Positions 25,862-35,717 of a stretch of DNA of 64,000 nt are shown piece after piece. Made by a program: the position numbers and the translations under genes. How positions within the stretch are numbered: the stretch's first letter is position 1; each line of letters opens with the position of its first letter. The notes under the pieces were generated by a model. It was not told where the DNA came from. It did not search any database and saw only the letters and a list, made by a program, of their open reading frames with translations. Source of the DNA: UBA830 sp002295635 (GTDB lineage Bacteria > Pseudomonadota > Alphaproteobacteria > MPNO01 > UBA830); contig DBHK01000026.1 of NCBI GenBank assembly GCA_002295635.1, positions 62,001-126,000 of the forward strand. The letters run 5' to 3'.

Positions 25862-27889
25862 ATGATAAACTCACACTACCCGCACCTATTTGAGCCCCTC
25901 GATCTCGGTTTCACCTCCCTCAAGAACCGAATCTTTATGGCCTCCATGCACATACGTTTCGAGCTGCTTGGCGATGCCTCCAATCGGGCTGCCGCCTTTT
26001 ACGCCGAGAGAGCGAGGGGTGGCGCCGCTCTGATTGTCACAGGCGGATACGGTCCCAACCAACAAGGTGTAATCGAAACAGGCGCCGACTGTCTGAATTC
26101 CTCAGATCAGTTGGAAGAGGAACGGAAAATTCCATCTGCCGTCCATGAAGCAGGAGGCAGGATTGTACTGCAAATCCTCCATGCAGGCCGGTACGCAAAG
26201 GTCCAAAATCCAGTGGGTGCCTCCAGCATTCCCTCGCCAATTAACCCGCGGAAAATTCGGGCGCTTTCTTCGGATGAGGTTGAACAAACAATTGAGGATT
26301 TCGTCAATTGTGCCGCCCTAGCGCAGGAGGCTGGCTACGACGGCGTCGAGATCATGGGCTCCGAAGGCTACCTGATCAGCACCTTTTGCGCGGAAAGTAC
26401 CAATGATCGAAAGGATCAATGGGGCGGATCCCTCGAGAACAGGATTAAGTTTCCGATAGAAATCGTCCGTCGCGTACGCGAACGCGTTGGCAATCAATTC
26501 ATTATTCTTTATCGAATCTCCGCATTAGATCTTTTTGAGGGAGGCCTGACAGGGCTTGAGACTGAGATCCTTGCACAGGAAATTGAGAAGGCCGGTGCTA
26601 ATATTTTAACAACGGGGATTGGCTGGCATGAATCCCGAATTCCAACTATTGCACATATGGTACCGAGAGGTGGATGGCGACATGCCGCCAGACGAATAAA
26701 AAATGCTGTAAATATACCCGTTGCAGCAACCAACCGGATCAATACCCCGGAAATTGGCGAACAACTAATAGCGAACGGCGACGCGGACATCGTTGCATTG
26801 GGGCGGCAAATGCTCGCTGATGCGCAATTTGCGATCAAAGCAGAGAATGGAAGGGCGATTGCAATCAATACCTGTATTGGCTGTAATCAGGCCTGCCTCG
26901 ATTTTATTTTCGCAGAGAAGGCAGCTTCATGTCTAGTAAATCCATTCGCCGGGAGAGAACTAGATATCGCGCGAACGACCTCAGAGAAGCCCAATAATAT
27001 CGCCGTTGTCGGTGCAGGCCCTGCCGGCCTAGCTACAGCATTGACGAGTGCGGAATGCGGGCATTCAGTCACGCTTTATGAAGGTAGCGACGAACTGGGC
27101 GGACAGTTCAATCTAGCTAAACGTATTCCAGGCAAGGAAGATTTCGAAGAAACAATTCGATATTTTGGAGCCAGACTTGAGGAGGAAAACGTTAATGTCT
27201 GCCTGAGGAGCCGGCCAACGGCGGCAGAGTTAGCGTCTAAAAACTACGATCACATAATCGTCGCAACAGGGGTGAAGCCTAGATTACTCGATATCGAGGG
27301 AGCAGATCGTGACAACGTTATAAGCTATATCGACGCCCTCTTGGGACGAAAACCAATCGGTGATAAAGTTGCCATTATTGGCTCAGGTGGCATAGGTTTC
27401 GACGTTGCAGAGTTCGTCAGTAATCCTCGTACTTCTGTCCCCAACTCGATCAATGGTTTTATGGCACACTGGGGCATAGATATAGATCACCTTACTCCGG
27501 GCGGAATGACTCCATCAATCCCCGAAACACCAGCCCGATCGATAATCATGCTTCAGCGTTCAGAAAGTCGCCCTGGAAAGTCGTTGGGGCTGACCACAGG
27601 GTGGGTTGTTCGAAGCGAGCTTAAATCCCGAGGGGTAAAAAATATAACGGGTGCCTCATACAATCGTATAAATGATGAAGGGTTACACATCACGGTCGGT
27701 GGTAAGGAGCAGGTAATTGAAGCTGATACGATTATTGTTTGCGCAGGTCAGGTTTCCGAGAATGATCTATACAATGAGCTAACTGAAGCAGGGGCCACTG
27801 CAACGTTAATCGGTGGCGCCCAGTTATCGGCTGGCTTGGATGCTCTGACTGCTATCCACCAGGGGACCGAGGTCGCGTTGAACCTATAG
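25862..27889 (+). CDS. fadH: 2,4-dienoyl-CoA reductase (NADPH), FadH-like
   Basis: 675 residues from the ATG at 25862 (AAGGG ribosome site 6 bp upstream; an eight-codon TTG extension is unlikely). FadH reduces 2,4-dienoyl-CoA during beta-oxidation of polyunsaturated fatty acids. Seen: N-terminal FMN TIM barrel opening PHLFEPLDLGFTSLKNRI, the active-site Tyr in EIMGSEGYLIS and His in GIGWHESRIPTIA, the [4Fe-4S] cysteines NTCIGCNQACLDF with a fourth Cys in SCLVNP near residues 338-360, then FAD-binding VVGAGPAGLAT near 385 and an NADPH domain with GSGGIGFDVAEFVS. The C-terminal LQRSESRPGKSLGLTTGW block is typical of FadH and not of other old-yellow-enzyme fusions. Confidence 0.95.
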   Translation: MINSHYPHLFEPLDLGFTSLKNRIFMASMHIRFELLGDASNRAAAFYAERARGGAALIVTGGYGPNQQGVIETGADCLNSSDQLEEERKIPSAVHEAGGRIVLQILHAGRYAKVQNPVGASSIPSPINPRKIRALSSDEVEQTIEDFVNCAALAQEAGYDGVEIMGSEGYLISTFCAESTNDRKDQWGGSLENRIKFPIEIVRRVRERVGNQFIILYRISALDLFEGGLTGLETEILAQEIEKAGANILTTGIGWHESRIPTIAHMVPRGGWRHAARRIKNAVNIPVAATNRINTPEIGEQLIANGDADIVALGRQMLADAQFAIKAENGRAIAINTCIGCNQACLDFIFAEKAASCLVNPFAGRELDIARTTSEKPNNIAVVGAGPAGLATALTSAECGHSVTLYEGSDELGGQFNLAKRIPGKEDFEETIRYFGARLEEENVNVCLRSRPTAAELASKNYDHIIVATGVKPRLLDIEGADRDNVISYIDALLGRKPIGDKVAIIGSGGIGFDVAEFVSNPRTSVPNSINGFMAHWGIDIDHLTPGGMTPSIPETPARSIIMLQRSESRPGKSLGLTTGWVVRSELKSRGVKNITGASYNRINDEGLHITVGGKEQVIEADTIIVCAGQVSENDLYNELTEAGATATLIGGAQLSAGLDALTAIHQGTEVALNL

Positions 27890-27895
27890 AACCGA

Positions 27896-29755
27896 CTAAT
27901 CGGTGACCGTTGTAGCTTTTCCTTCTGATAGCTCTTTATGCCTCGCACATTCCTGTTGCTCGCGCCACATTGATGCATAAAGGCCGTTCTTAAGGACTAG
28001 ATACCCGTGCCGGCCTCGTTCAATTATCCGCCCGTCACTCAAAACGATAATCTCATCGGCATCAATTACCGTGGACAGTCGGTGCGTAATAACTAGGCTC
28101 GTCCTATCTCGAGAGACGAGTTGCAAAGCCGATTGGATTGCCCGCTCTGTCCGTGTATCAAGCGCGGATGTAGCCTCATCAAACAACAAGACGCGTGGTG
28201 CTTTTAGGATTGTCCTAGCAATTGCAATCCGTTGTTTTTCGCCACCCGAAAGCTTCAACCCTCGTTCTCCGACGAGAGTGTTATATCCGTCAGGTGAAGA
28301 CATAATGAAATTATGAATAGCCGCGCATTTTGCCGCCTCCTCTACCTCCGACGCCGAGGCACTGGGTCGGCCATACGCGATATTGTAATAAATTGTATCA
28401 TTAAATAGGACGGAGTCTTGAGGCACAACACCAATGGCACTGCGAAGGCTCGCCTGAAGGATATCGCGTATGTCCTCGCCATCAAGAAAAATCGAACCGT
28501 CATCAACGTCATAAAATCTGAATAGCAGTCGGCCGATAGTCGATTTGCCGGCCCCACTGGGGCCGACTATGGCAACTTTCTGCCCAGGCGCGACGCAAAA
28601 GCTAATTCCATGAAGAACTCGTCTCTTTGGATCGTATCCAAACGAAACATTATCAAATTCGATTGCTCCCTTACCCGGAGCCAAAGTTCGAGCGTCTTCC
28701 CTGTCGGGGATCTCCATAGACGTAGAAAGCAGATAGAACATTGCTTCCATATCGATAAGAGATTGCTTGATTTCGCGATAAACAAAGCCGAGAAAGTTTA
28801 ATGGAATATAGAGCTGAATTAAATATGTGTTCACCATCACGAACTCGCCCAAAGTCATCGTTCCATCGACGACATCACCACCCGCCATCAGGATCATAAT
28901 TGTCAGCCCGACACCAATAATAAGTGCTTGACCAATATTTAATAATGAAAGACTCACCTTACTTACGACGGATGCCTTTTCATATCGTCGGAGCGCGACG
29001 TCGTATCTGTCTGATTCGAAGCTCTCGTTACCGAAGTACTTTACGGTCTCATAGTTAAGCAGACTATCAATAGCATACGTATTCGCGCGCTGATCCGTCT
29101 CGTTCATCTCCCGTCGCCACTTAAGACGCCACTCTGTTACGATCAACGTGTAAGCGATGTAAACTGCAATCGAGACGAGGGTTACAAACGCATACCAAAA
29201 ATTAAAAAGACCCCAGAGAATGGCGCAAACCAGTAGTATTTCCAGCAACGTCGGAAGGATGTTGAACAACATAAATCTCAGAAGAAAATCAATCGCCTTG
29301 GTGCCACGCTCGATCGCATTCGAAAGACCTCCAGTCTGTCGTTCGAGGTGGTACCTGAGCGTTAGACTATGGAGATGCTGAAATGTCTGGAGCGCTACAT
29401 CTCGGATAGAACGCTGTGCGACTTTGGTAAAAATTGCATCCCGTAGCTCAGCAAAGGCAATAGAGAAAACTCGGAGGGTACCCAGCACTAAAATCAGAGC
29501 GATAGGCAGAACCAGAACCTCATTTTCACCCACATCCAAGGTATCGACGACCTGGCCATATAAAATTGGAATATAAACGGTCGCCACCTTAGCGGCCGCT
29601 AGAAGAAGAAGCGCGAATAACACTCGACATTTTACTTCAGTACCCCCCCGAGACCAGAGGTAAGGCGCAAGAGATGTTAACGCGCTCCATTCGAAACCGT
29701 TGTTTTCTTTACGCCCCGAGAGCGACCGATCTTCCAATGTCATCAGGGGTTTCAC
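27896..29755 (-). CDS. Atm1/HMT1-type ABC exporter (fused permease-ATPase)
   Basis: 619 residues: six-helix ABC transmembrane domain (about 45-330) followed by a nucleotide-binding domain with Walker A GPSGAGKST near residue 398, Q loop GVVPQDSVLF, signature LSGGEKQRIAIART near 502, Walker B RVLLFDEAT and switch His ITHRLST. The transmembrane text (ALQTFQHLHSLTLRYHLERQTGGLSNAIERGTKAI) is specific to the Atm1/ABCB7/HMT1 family, which exports glutathione-type conjugates and protects against heavy metals, and in mitochondria serves Fe-S assembly. It functions as a homodimer in the inner membrane. Convergent with fadH with a 6-bp gap. Confidence 0.95.
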   Translation of the reverse strand: MKPLMTLEDRSLSGRKENNGFEWSALTSLAPYLWSRGGTEVKCRVLFALLLLAAAKVATVYIPILYGQVVDTLDVGENEVLVLPIALILVLGTLRVFSIAFAELRDAIFTKVAQRSIRDVALQTFQHLHSLTLRYHLERQTGGLSNAIERGTKAIDFLLRFMLFNILPTLLEILLVCAILWGLFNFWYAFVTLVSIAVYIAYTLIVTEWRLKWRREMNETDQRANTYAIDSLLNYETVKYFGNESFESDRYDVALRRYEKASVVSKVSLSLLNIGQALIIGVGLTIMILMAGGDVVDGTMTLGEFVMVNTYLIQLYIPLNFLGFVYREIKQSLIDMEAMFYLLSTSMEIPDREDARTLAPGKGAIEFDNVSFGYDPKRRVLHGISFCVAPGQKVAIVGPSGAGKSTIGRLLFRFYDVDDGSIFLDGEDIRDILQASLRSAIGVVPQDSVLFNDTIYYNIAYGRPSASASEVEEAAKCAAIHNFIMSSPDGYNTLVGERGLKLSGGEKQRIAIARTILKAPRVLLFDEATSALDTRTERAIQSALQLVSRDRTSLVITHRLSTVIDADEIIVLSDGRIIERGRHGYLVLKNGLYASMWREQQECARHKELSEGKATTVTD

Positions 29756-29842
29756 TTACTTATCGATGGATTAATTATATAGGTCTTAAAGGACTTGCTG
29801 ACTATAGCAGTACTCGATGATAGGATTTAAGCTGCCTAAGTA

Positions 29843-30649
29843 ATGTTCGTTGTTTCCAAAATTTTCTGGCTGATCGGTAACCCGGCGAACGTCTTTGTTT
29901 TTCTCTTGATGCTCGGCACTTTGCTCTCGTTCACACGTTTCCGTCGTGTGGGAAGAAGACTTATTGTGTTTGCAACCGCAATAATCGTCTTCTTCACCAT
30001 CTTTCCCATCGGGGGATGGCTGTCAGAGCATCTCGAGAACCGTTTCCCAGCCAATCCTGAAATTCCGCCAAACATCGCTGGAATCATAGTGCTGGGGGGA
30101 ACAATAAACCAACATATTACGGCAACAAGGAAACAGCCTTCTATTAGCAACGGAGGGGCTCGATTTACCGAGTTTATTTATCTCGCTCGTCAATTTCCGA
30201 ATGCACGACTTATCTTTTCCGGCGGCTCCGGTTCACTTGTTGATCAAAGCGCTAAGGAAGCCGACGCCGCGAAGCTCTTCTTTGATCGTATGGGAATGGA
30301 TGACGGGCGGGTACTTTACGAGAGAAAATCTCGAAATACTCTCGAAAATGCCGAGTTCAGCCGAGCACTCGCGAATGAACTTTTTAATCAAAAGTGGGTC
30401 CTAGTCACATCCGCAATCCACATGCCGCGCGCCGTTGGGGTTTTCAGAAATAGTGGGTGGAACATTCTACCGTATCCTGTTGGTCACCTTACGGATGGCA
30501 ACACTTCTTTTCAGGTCGGATTTCACGCTCTTACGGGGTTAACATCAATGAACCGGTCGGCTCGCGAATGGCTTGGGTTATTGGTTTATTGGATGCTAGG
30601 TCGAACTGACACTTTTTTTCCGGCACCAGGACGTCTCAGCGACAATTGA
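29843..30649 (+). CDS. YdcF/ElyC/SanA family protein (DUF218)
   Basis: 268 residues. Two N-terminal membrane helices (about 3-25 and 38-58: LIVFATAIIVFFTIFPIGGWL) anchor a periplasmic DUF218 domain with the family blocks AGIIVLGGTIN near residue 85, ARLIFSGGSG near 125, YERKSRNTLENAEF near 155 and WVLVTSAIHMPRAVGVF near 182. ElyC and SanA members affect envelope integrity and peptidoglycan precursor use; the biochemical activity is not settled. Upstream of the mltB-rlpA-dac cell-wall genes on the same strand, which fits an envelope role. Confidence 0.9.
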   Translation: MFVVSKIFWLIGNPANVFVFLLMLGTLLSFTRFRRVGRRLIVFATAIIVFFTIFPIGGWLSEHLENRFPANPEIPPNIAGIIVLGGTINQHITATRKQPSISNGGARFTEFIYLARQFPNARLIFSGGSGSLVDQSAKEADAAKLFFDRMGMDDGRVLYERKSRNTLENAEFSRALANELFNQKWVLVTSAIHMPRAVGVFRNSGWNILPYPVGHLTDGNTSFQVGFHALTGLTSMNRSAREWLGLLVYWMLGRTDTFFPAPGRLSDN

Positions 30650-30712
30650 GTCGCGAGTCGGCGCTTACTGTGGCACTTAATGAGGAAGATTATCGACCTG
30701 AAAATCTGAGAT

Positions 30713-31732
30713 ATGAGCCGCCTTTTATTTCTTATCACCAGTTTTACCGTCACGATGCTGACAATCTCCGATAGATTGTTGGCAAATCCAAAAGGTGATT
30801 TCCAAACTTGGCTCTCTGGAGTTCGCGTCGAAGCGATTAAAAGTGGTATTCGCCCGAACGTCGTGGATCGACTTCTCACTAATGTTCAGCTAAATCGGCG
30901 CGTAATTAAAAAAGACCGAAATCAAGCGGAATTTAAACTTACGCTCTCAACCTACCGTCAACGAGTTGTTACGCCCGCGACTGTGTCCGCTGGTCGAAAT
31001 AAGGGTCTAAAACACCAAACACTTCTAAAAGAAGTATCAAAAAAATACGGTGTCCAACCCCGTTTCATTTTGGCTATCTGGGGTATCGAAACTCGTTACG
31101 GAGCAGTGAAAGCAAATATACCTCTCGTATCGTCGCTAGCTACTCTCGCCTACGATGCACGTCGATCCAAATTTTTCCGGAAACAGCTTTTCGACACTCT
31201 GCAGATGGTTAACAAAGGATATATTGGACCCGAAAGCCTCTTCGGTTCTTGGGCAGGCGCAATGGGTCAACCGCAATTTATACCTTCAAGTTACCTTGCC
31301 TTTGCACAGGATTTCGACGGAGACGGCCGCCGGGATATATGGAAAAATGAAGGAGACGTCTTTGCCTCTATTGCAAATTATCTCGCGAAACATGGCTGGA
31401 ACGATAAACTAACTTGGGGACGCAAGGTCCTTGTCCCAGAATCTTTGATCATATCTTTGGGCAAACCCTCACGTCCTTCCGCGCCGGGCTGCCGAGCCAA
31501 AACATCGGAACAAAAAAAGCTTAGCACTTGGCACAAGCTTGGAGTACGGCGCACCGATGCGACAGACCTTCCCGCGCGAAACATGTCAGCCGCGCTCGTA
31601 CTGCCAGATGGCCCCGATGGCGAAGCTTATATTGTCTATCGCAATTATGCGGCAATCATGGCCTATAACTGCGCCCATCTTTACGCCGTCACAGTAGGGA
31701 TACTTTCCGATAAAATTGGGGGGGCGAAATGA
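30713..31732 (+). CDS. Lytic murein transglycosylase, MltB family
   Basis: 339 residues with a probable signal peptide (LLFLITSFTVTMLTISDRLLANP). The SLT_2/MltB domain shows KEVSKKYGVQPRFILAIWGIETRYGAVK near residues 105-130, in which the Glu of G-I-E-T is the catalytic acid that cleaves the glycan strand to a 1,6-anhydro end. It also has SWAGAMGQPQFIPSSYLAFAQDFDGDGRRDIW near 180-210. There is no C-terminal peptidoglycan-binding repeat. Its stop overlaps the rlpA start as ATGA, so the two lytic enzymes are translationally coupled. Confidence 0.94.
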   Translation: MSRLLFLITSFTVTMLTISDRLLANPKGDFQTWLSGVRVEAIKSGIRPNVVDRLLTNVQLNRRVIKKDRNQAEFKLTLSTYRQRVVTPATVSAGRNKGLKHQTLLKEVSKKYGVQPRFILAIWGIETRYGAVKANIPLVSSLATLAYDARRSKFFRKQLFDTLQMVNKGYIGPESLFGSWAGAMGQPQFIPSSYLAFAQDFDGDGRRDIWKNEGDVFASIANYLAKHGWNDKLTWGRKVLVPESLIISLGKPSRPSAPGCRAKTSEQKKLSTWHKLGVRRTDATDLPARNMSAALVLPDGPDGEAYIVYRNYAAIMAYNCAHLYAVTVGILSDKIGGAK

Positions 31733-32676
31733 TTTTTTTCTATAATCTTAGAAATACCATTTTGCTTAGTGTCACTGCAATTATTATGTCCTCCTGCGCT
31801 GAAACCCAACTAGTTGTGCATGGCGCTAAGGAAATTGCTGGAACGACAAAGCGGTCTGGTCCCAACACAAAAGGGTATTACAAGGTTGGCAAACCATACC
31901 GAATTGAAAACACTTGGTATTATCCGGCAGAAGATTTTAATTATACCGAGACTGGCATAGCGTCTTGGTATGGCCCTAAATTTCACCTACGTAGAACGGC
32001 GAACGGTGAGACATTTGATATGAATGCGCTCACCGCAGCGCATCGAACGCTACCCATGCCGAGCATGGTTCGGGTGATAAATCTGAGCAATGGTCGCTCG
32101 CTAAGACTACGAATTAACGATCGCGGACCATTTGCCCGCAATCGGATTATTGATGTTTCCCGGCGAGCGGCACAACTTCTCGGCTTTCAGCGCAAAGGGA
32201 CCGCAAGCGTTCGAGTTGAAATAATTCCTGATGAGAGCCAGAGAATGAAAATGTCTGCTTTGAATAGAAAAATATCAAATTCGGAACAAATCGTCGCGGG
32301 TCCGGTAACCCGCGAGGTCGTAATCCAAAAGCCGATTCACGGACAGCAGGCTACGATACAATCTATTAAGCTACCCCCGAAACGCGCCAAGGTCGAAACC
32401 ACGCAGCCGAGCCCTATCAACGTTAAAAATGTTCCCGTAGCAGATAAAAATCAGATGTACGTCCAGGTTGGCGCCTACATCGATTTCGCAAATGCTTCAA
32501 AAGTTCGGATACGTATGTCGGACTACGGTCCGGCGTGGTTGAGCGAGAAGAAAGTGGGGGGGCAAAAATTCTTTCGGGTTCGAATTGGTCCGATGCTCAC
32601 ACTTGAGCGTGCGGACAAAGTCCTTTCCCAGTTAATTTCTTCCGGCTTTCCGAGAGCCAAGATTGTCATAGACTAA
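31729..32676 (+). CDS. rlpA: Septal-ring lytic transglycosylase RlpA-like lipoprotein with SPOR domain
   Basis: 315 residues. A lipobox IIMSSC near residues 19-24 predicts an outer-membrane lipoprotein. The double-psi beta-barrel domain (about 80-170) has GIASWYGPKFHLRRTANGE with the conserved catalytic-type Trp/His/Glu region, and RLRINDRGPFARNRIIDVS with the conserved Asp. A linker leads to a C-terminal SPOR domain (about 238-313: MYVQVGAYIDFANASKVR), which binds denuded glycans at the division septum. ATGA overlap with mltB; same order as in many alphaproteobacteria, followed by the D-Ala carboxypeptidase gene. Confidence 0.95.
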   Translation: MIFFYNLRNTILLSVTAIIMSSCAETQLVVHGAKEIAGTTKRSGPNTKGYYKVGKPYRIENTWYYPAEDFNYTETGIASWYGPKFHLRRTANGETFDMNALTAAHRTLPMPSMVRVINLSNGRSLRLRINDRGPFARNRIIDVSRRAAQLLGFQRKGTASVRVEIIPDESQRMKMSALNRKISNSEQIVAGPVTREVVIQKPIHGQQATIQSIKLPPKRAKVETTQPSPINVKNVPVADKNQMYVQVGAYIDFANASKVRIRMSDYGPAWLSEKKVGGQKFFRVRIGPMLTLERADKVLSQLISSGFPRAKIVID

Positions 32677-32744
32677 GAGTATTTTGCCCCAAATCCGCCA
32701 TAGTTTGCGATGATAATCACTCCGAGACCGAACGGAAATCGAGT

Positions 32745-33887
32745 ATGATATTTTTCACCACCCGCCTGACTACCGCAGCCGCGCTATTTACCTTGATCCT
32801 TTCGGGTCCGTCAGTTGCCCAAATGATCGAGACCCCAGCGAGAAATGCGTTCATTGTTGATCTATCCACTAACACTGTTTTACTGCAGAAGCAGGCAGAA
32901 GTACCAATGCCCCCGGCTTCGATGAGCAAGCTTATGACCGTTTATATGGTTTTCGACCTTATAAAGCAGGGCGCCCTGTCGCTGGAAGACAAGTTACTAG
33001 TCAGCAGGAAGGCATGGAAAAAGGGCGGCTCCAAAATGTTCGTAAAGATTGGTGACAGAGTCTCCGTCGCCGATTTGTTACGCGGGATTATTGTCCAGTC
33101 GGGTAATGATGCATGCATTGTGGTCGCCGAGGCACTAGCCGGCAGTGAGAATAGCTTTGCAGAGTTAATGACCAATAAGGGTAGGGAACTCGGTCTGAAG
33201 AATAGTACCTTCACTAACGCTACTGGATGGCCCAACCCAAGCCATCGGATGTCAGCAGAAGATCTTGCCATTTTATCAAAACGGTTAATCGAGGATTTTC
33301 CAGAACTTTATAAAATGTTCAGCGAAAAGTCCTTCAGCTATAACAAGATCAAGCAGGGTAACAGGAATCCATTGTTGTATCGGAATATAGGCGCCGACGG
33401 CCTGAAAACTGGTCATACAGTGGCAGCGGGATACGGCTTAACCGCTTCCGCTAAGAACGGTGATCGTAGGATAGTCGTTGTACTAAATGGACTTACGAGC
33501 GTCAGGCAAAGGTCACGTGAGTCCTTGCGTTTGATGGAATGGGCATTCAGAGCCTTTAAGCCGGTTACTCTATTCAAGAAGGGTGATACAGTCACTGAGG
33601 CAGATATCTGGCTAGGCGATAATTCAAAGATACCGCTTACGCTAAAAAAAGACCTTAGGCTAACTTTACCGCGCGGTGCCAATGACAGAATTAAAGTTAC
33701 CGTCCGTTTGAAGAATCCTGTTCCTGCACCCGTCAGGGAGGGTCAGACGCTCGGTACGCTCGTAGTCAAAGTTCCCAATATGACCGATAGGGAGTACCCA
33801 CTATCGGCAGGCGCAAATGTAGAACAGCTTGGGTTTATGGGCCGTATTATTACGGCAATCAAATACCTCATCTGGGGGGCTTCCTGA
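32745..33887 (+). CDS. D-alanyl-D-alanine carboxypeptidase (PBP5/6 type)
   Basis: 380 residues with a signal peptide (about 1-27). The penicillin-binding active-site motifs are complete: SxxK in PPASMSKLMT near residue 63, SxN in QSGNDAC near 123, and KTG in LKTGHT near 225. The C-terminal PBP5_C beta domain (about 275-365) and a final amphipathic helix (GRIITAIKYLIWGAS) fit membrane tethering. It trims the terminal D-Ala of peptidoglycan stem peptides in the periplasm. It stands between rlpA and tmk on the same strand with a 5-bp gap to tmk, a conserved alphaproteobacterial order. Confidence 0.95.
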   Translation: MIFFTTRLTTAAALFTLILSGPSVAQMIETPARNAFIVDLSTNTVLLQKQAEVPMPPASMSKLMTVYMVFDLIKQGALSLEDKLLVSRKAWKKGGSKMFVKIGDRVSVADLLRGIIVQSGNDACIVVAEALAGSENSFAELMTNKGRELGLKNSTFTNATGWPNPSHRMSAEDLAILSKRLIEDFPELYKMFSEKSFSYNKIKQGNRNPLLYRNIGADGLKTGHTVAAGYGLTASAKNGDRRIVVVLNGLTSVRQRSRESLRLMEWAFRAFKPVTLFKKGDTVTEADIWLGDNSKIPLTLKKDLRLTLPRGANDRIKVTVRLKNPVPAPVREGQTLGTLVVKVPNMTDREYPLSAGANVEQLGFMGRIITAIKYLIWGAS

Positions 33888-33892
33888 ACCAG

Positions 33893-34531
33893 ATGGAACG
33901 AGGAAAATTCGTTACTTTTGAAGGCGGGGAGGGCACTGGAAAATCTACCCAGATTGCTCGTCTGGCGGGGGCACTTCTAAATGAGGAAATCAGCGTGATC
34001 ACAACACGTGAACCTGGCGGTTCGCCTGGCGCCGAAACAATCCGACAACTTTTGCTAAATCCCCAATTAGACTGGGATACACCCACCGAAACGCTGCTTC
34101 ATTTCGCGGCACGTTCGGATCACTACACCACTAAAATTGCTCCAGCGTTAAAGAATGGAAGCTGGGTACTCTGCGATCGTTTTGCGGACTCCACGCGTGC
34201 ATATCAGGGGTACGGGCTGGGCGTAAGCAATTTGGCTATTGAAATGTTGTATGACTTGATACTTGGTGATTTCAAACCTGATCTAACTCTTGTTCTAGAC
34301 CTACCGCTAGAAACTAGCTTGGAGCGGATGCAGACCCGAGGTGAAGCCCCTGATAGGTATGAGAAGATGGATTTCTCTTTTCATAAACGGCTTCGGGAGG
34401 GTTTTCTGGAGATTGCTTACAAAGAACCGGGTCGGTGCGTAGTTATCGACGCGAGCGGTACTATTGAAACTGTTACGTCCCGTATAATGGCTTCTGTTAG
34501 GGAGCGTCTCGGTACGAAATTTTCAATATGA
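33893..34531 (+). CDS. tmk: Thymidylate kinase
   Basis: 212 residues. It phosphorylates dTMP to dTDP. P-loop FEGGEGTGKST near residues 8-18, DR-x motif CDRFADSTRAYQGYG near 92-106 and the Arg of REPGG near 45 are all present. The LID sequence TRGEAPDRYEKMD lies near 150. Five bp after the carboxypeptidase gene and overlapping holB by 4 bp (ATGA), so it belongs to one transcription unit. Confidence 0.97.
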   Translation: MERGKFVTFEGGEGTGKSTQIARLAGALLNEEISVITTREPGGSPGAETIRQLLLNPQLDWDTPTETLLHFAARSDHYTTKIAPALKNGSWVLCDRFADSTRAYQGYGLGVSNLAIEMLYDLILGDFKPDLTLVLDLPLETSLERMQTRGEAPDRYEKMDFSFHKRLREGFLEIAYKEPGRCVVIDASGTIETVTSRIMASVRERLGTKFSI

Positions 34532-35640
34532 CAGAGAGCCTTTCGCCGCGAGAAAACCCCGATCTCATCGGACATGAAGATGCAGAAAATCAATTTCTAG
34601 ATTCTTGGATAGGTGGATATCTTCATCATGCATGGCTAATCAACGGGCCAAAGGGGATTGGTAAGGCAACATTGGCCTATCGTTTTGCTCGCTTTCTTCT
34701 GGCACATGGTGAGCGCTCACAGAGCGAGGATGCTGGTCCCGCATTGTTCCAAGAGGACGAAATACCGACAGCAATCCCCAATTCTCTTTTTATTAATCCC
34801 AATAATCCAATATTTCGTCGAGTAGCATCAAATGCGCACTCGGATCTTAAGGTAATAGAGCGCGGGCTTTCTGATGACGGGAAGCGAATGCAGACTATCA
34901 TTCCAATCGATAAAATTCGTGCCGTGGGACAAACCCTATCGCTTACAGCAAGCGAGGGGGGCTGGCGCGTCATCATTGTAGACGGCGCAGAGGAAATGAA
35001 CTCAAACGCGGCAAATGCTTTGCTAAAATTACTTGAGGAACCGCCCCCAAATACAGTCCTACTTCTAATCTCACATATGCCAGGAAGGATATTGTCAACA
35101 ATCCGGTCACGCTGCCGACAACTTAGGCTTTCCAAACTCAGACCGGAGGTGGTTGAAACACTGATCGCGCAGCAGCTACCGAAGGTTTCAGATCCCGACC
35201 GTCAAACTTTGCTGCATATTTCCGAAGGCAGTATCGGGCGTGCACTAGACCTTGCCAGCGGAGACGGCGTCTCACTTCACCGTGACTTGCTGCGGGTGAT
35301 GAAGAGTCTGCCTTCGCTGGATATGGATGTCGCGCACAGTTTCGCCGATAAGGTAGCTCGACGAGATGCGGATTTAGCTTGGCGAACGGCAGTAGAACTT
35401 GCAAGCCGCGGGGTTGCCAATATTGTCTCCTACAGTATAAGAGAAAATGGGGTCGATGGTCGTGGATACCTATCAGAAGAGGTTGCCTGTCTTGAAAAAT
35501 TAAGTGCGATGGCGCCGGTGCACCATTGGATAAACGTGTGGGAGAGGAATAATGTTCTGTTCGCTCGTGCCGAAAACGCAAATCTGGACCGCAAGCAGGT
35601 GATGTTGAATGCACTAACCACGATGGCAAATGTTGCATAG
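34528..35640 (+). CDS. holB: DNA polymerase III subunit delta prime
   Basis: 370 residues. A clamp-loader AAA+ subunit: Walker A NGPKGIGKATLAYRFARFLL near residue 38, sensor-type AEEMNSNAANALLKLLEEPPPNT near 155-180, and the SRC motif TIRSRCRQLRLS near 195. The zinc-module cysteines found in E. coli delta prime are absent, as in many alphaproteobacteria. Start overlaps the tmk stop by 4 bp. A 77-bp gap separates it from metG. Confidence 0.93.
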   Translation: MTESLSPRENPDLIGHEDAENQFLDSWIGGYLHHAWLINGPKGIGKATLAYRFARFLLAHGERSQSEDAGPALFQEDEIPTAIPNSLFINPNNPIFRRVASNAHSDLKVIERGLSDDGKRMQTIIPIDKIRAVGQTLSLTASEGGWRVIIVDGAEEMNSNAANALLKLLEEPPPNTVLLLISHMPGRILSTIRSRCRQLRLSKLRPEVVETLIAQQLPKVSDPDRQTLLHISEGSIGRALDLASGDGVSLHRDLLRVMKSLPSLDMDVAHSFADKVARRDADLAWRTAVELASRGVANIVSYSIRENGVDGRGYLSEEVACLEKLSAMAPVHHWINVWERNNVLFARAENANLDRKQVMLNALTTMANVA

Positions 35641-35717
35641 ACAGGTGTATAAACCCTCTACGTGAAAAAATAGATCTCGCGTAAGAAATGACCGTCGGAC
35701 TCTCCAAGGAAAATCTA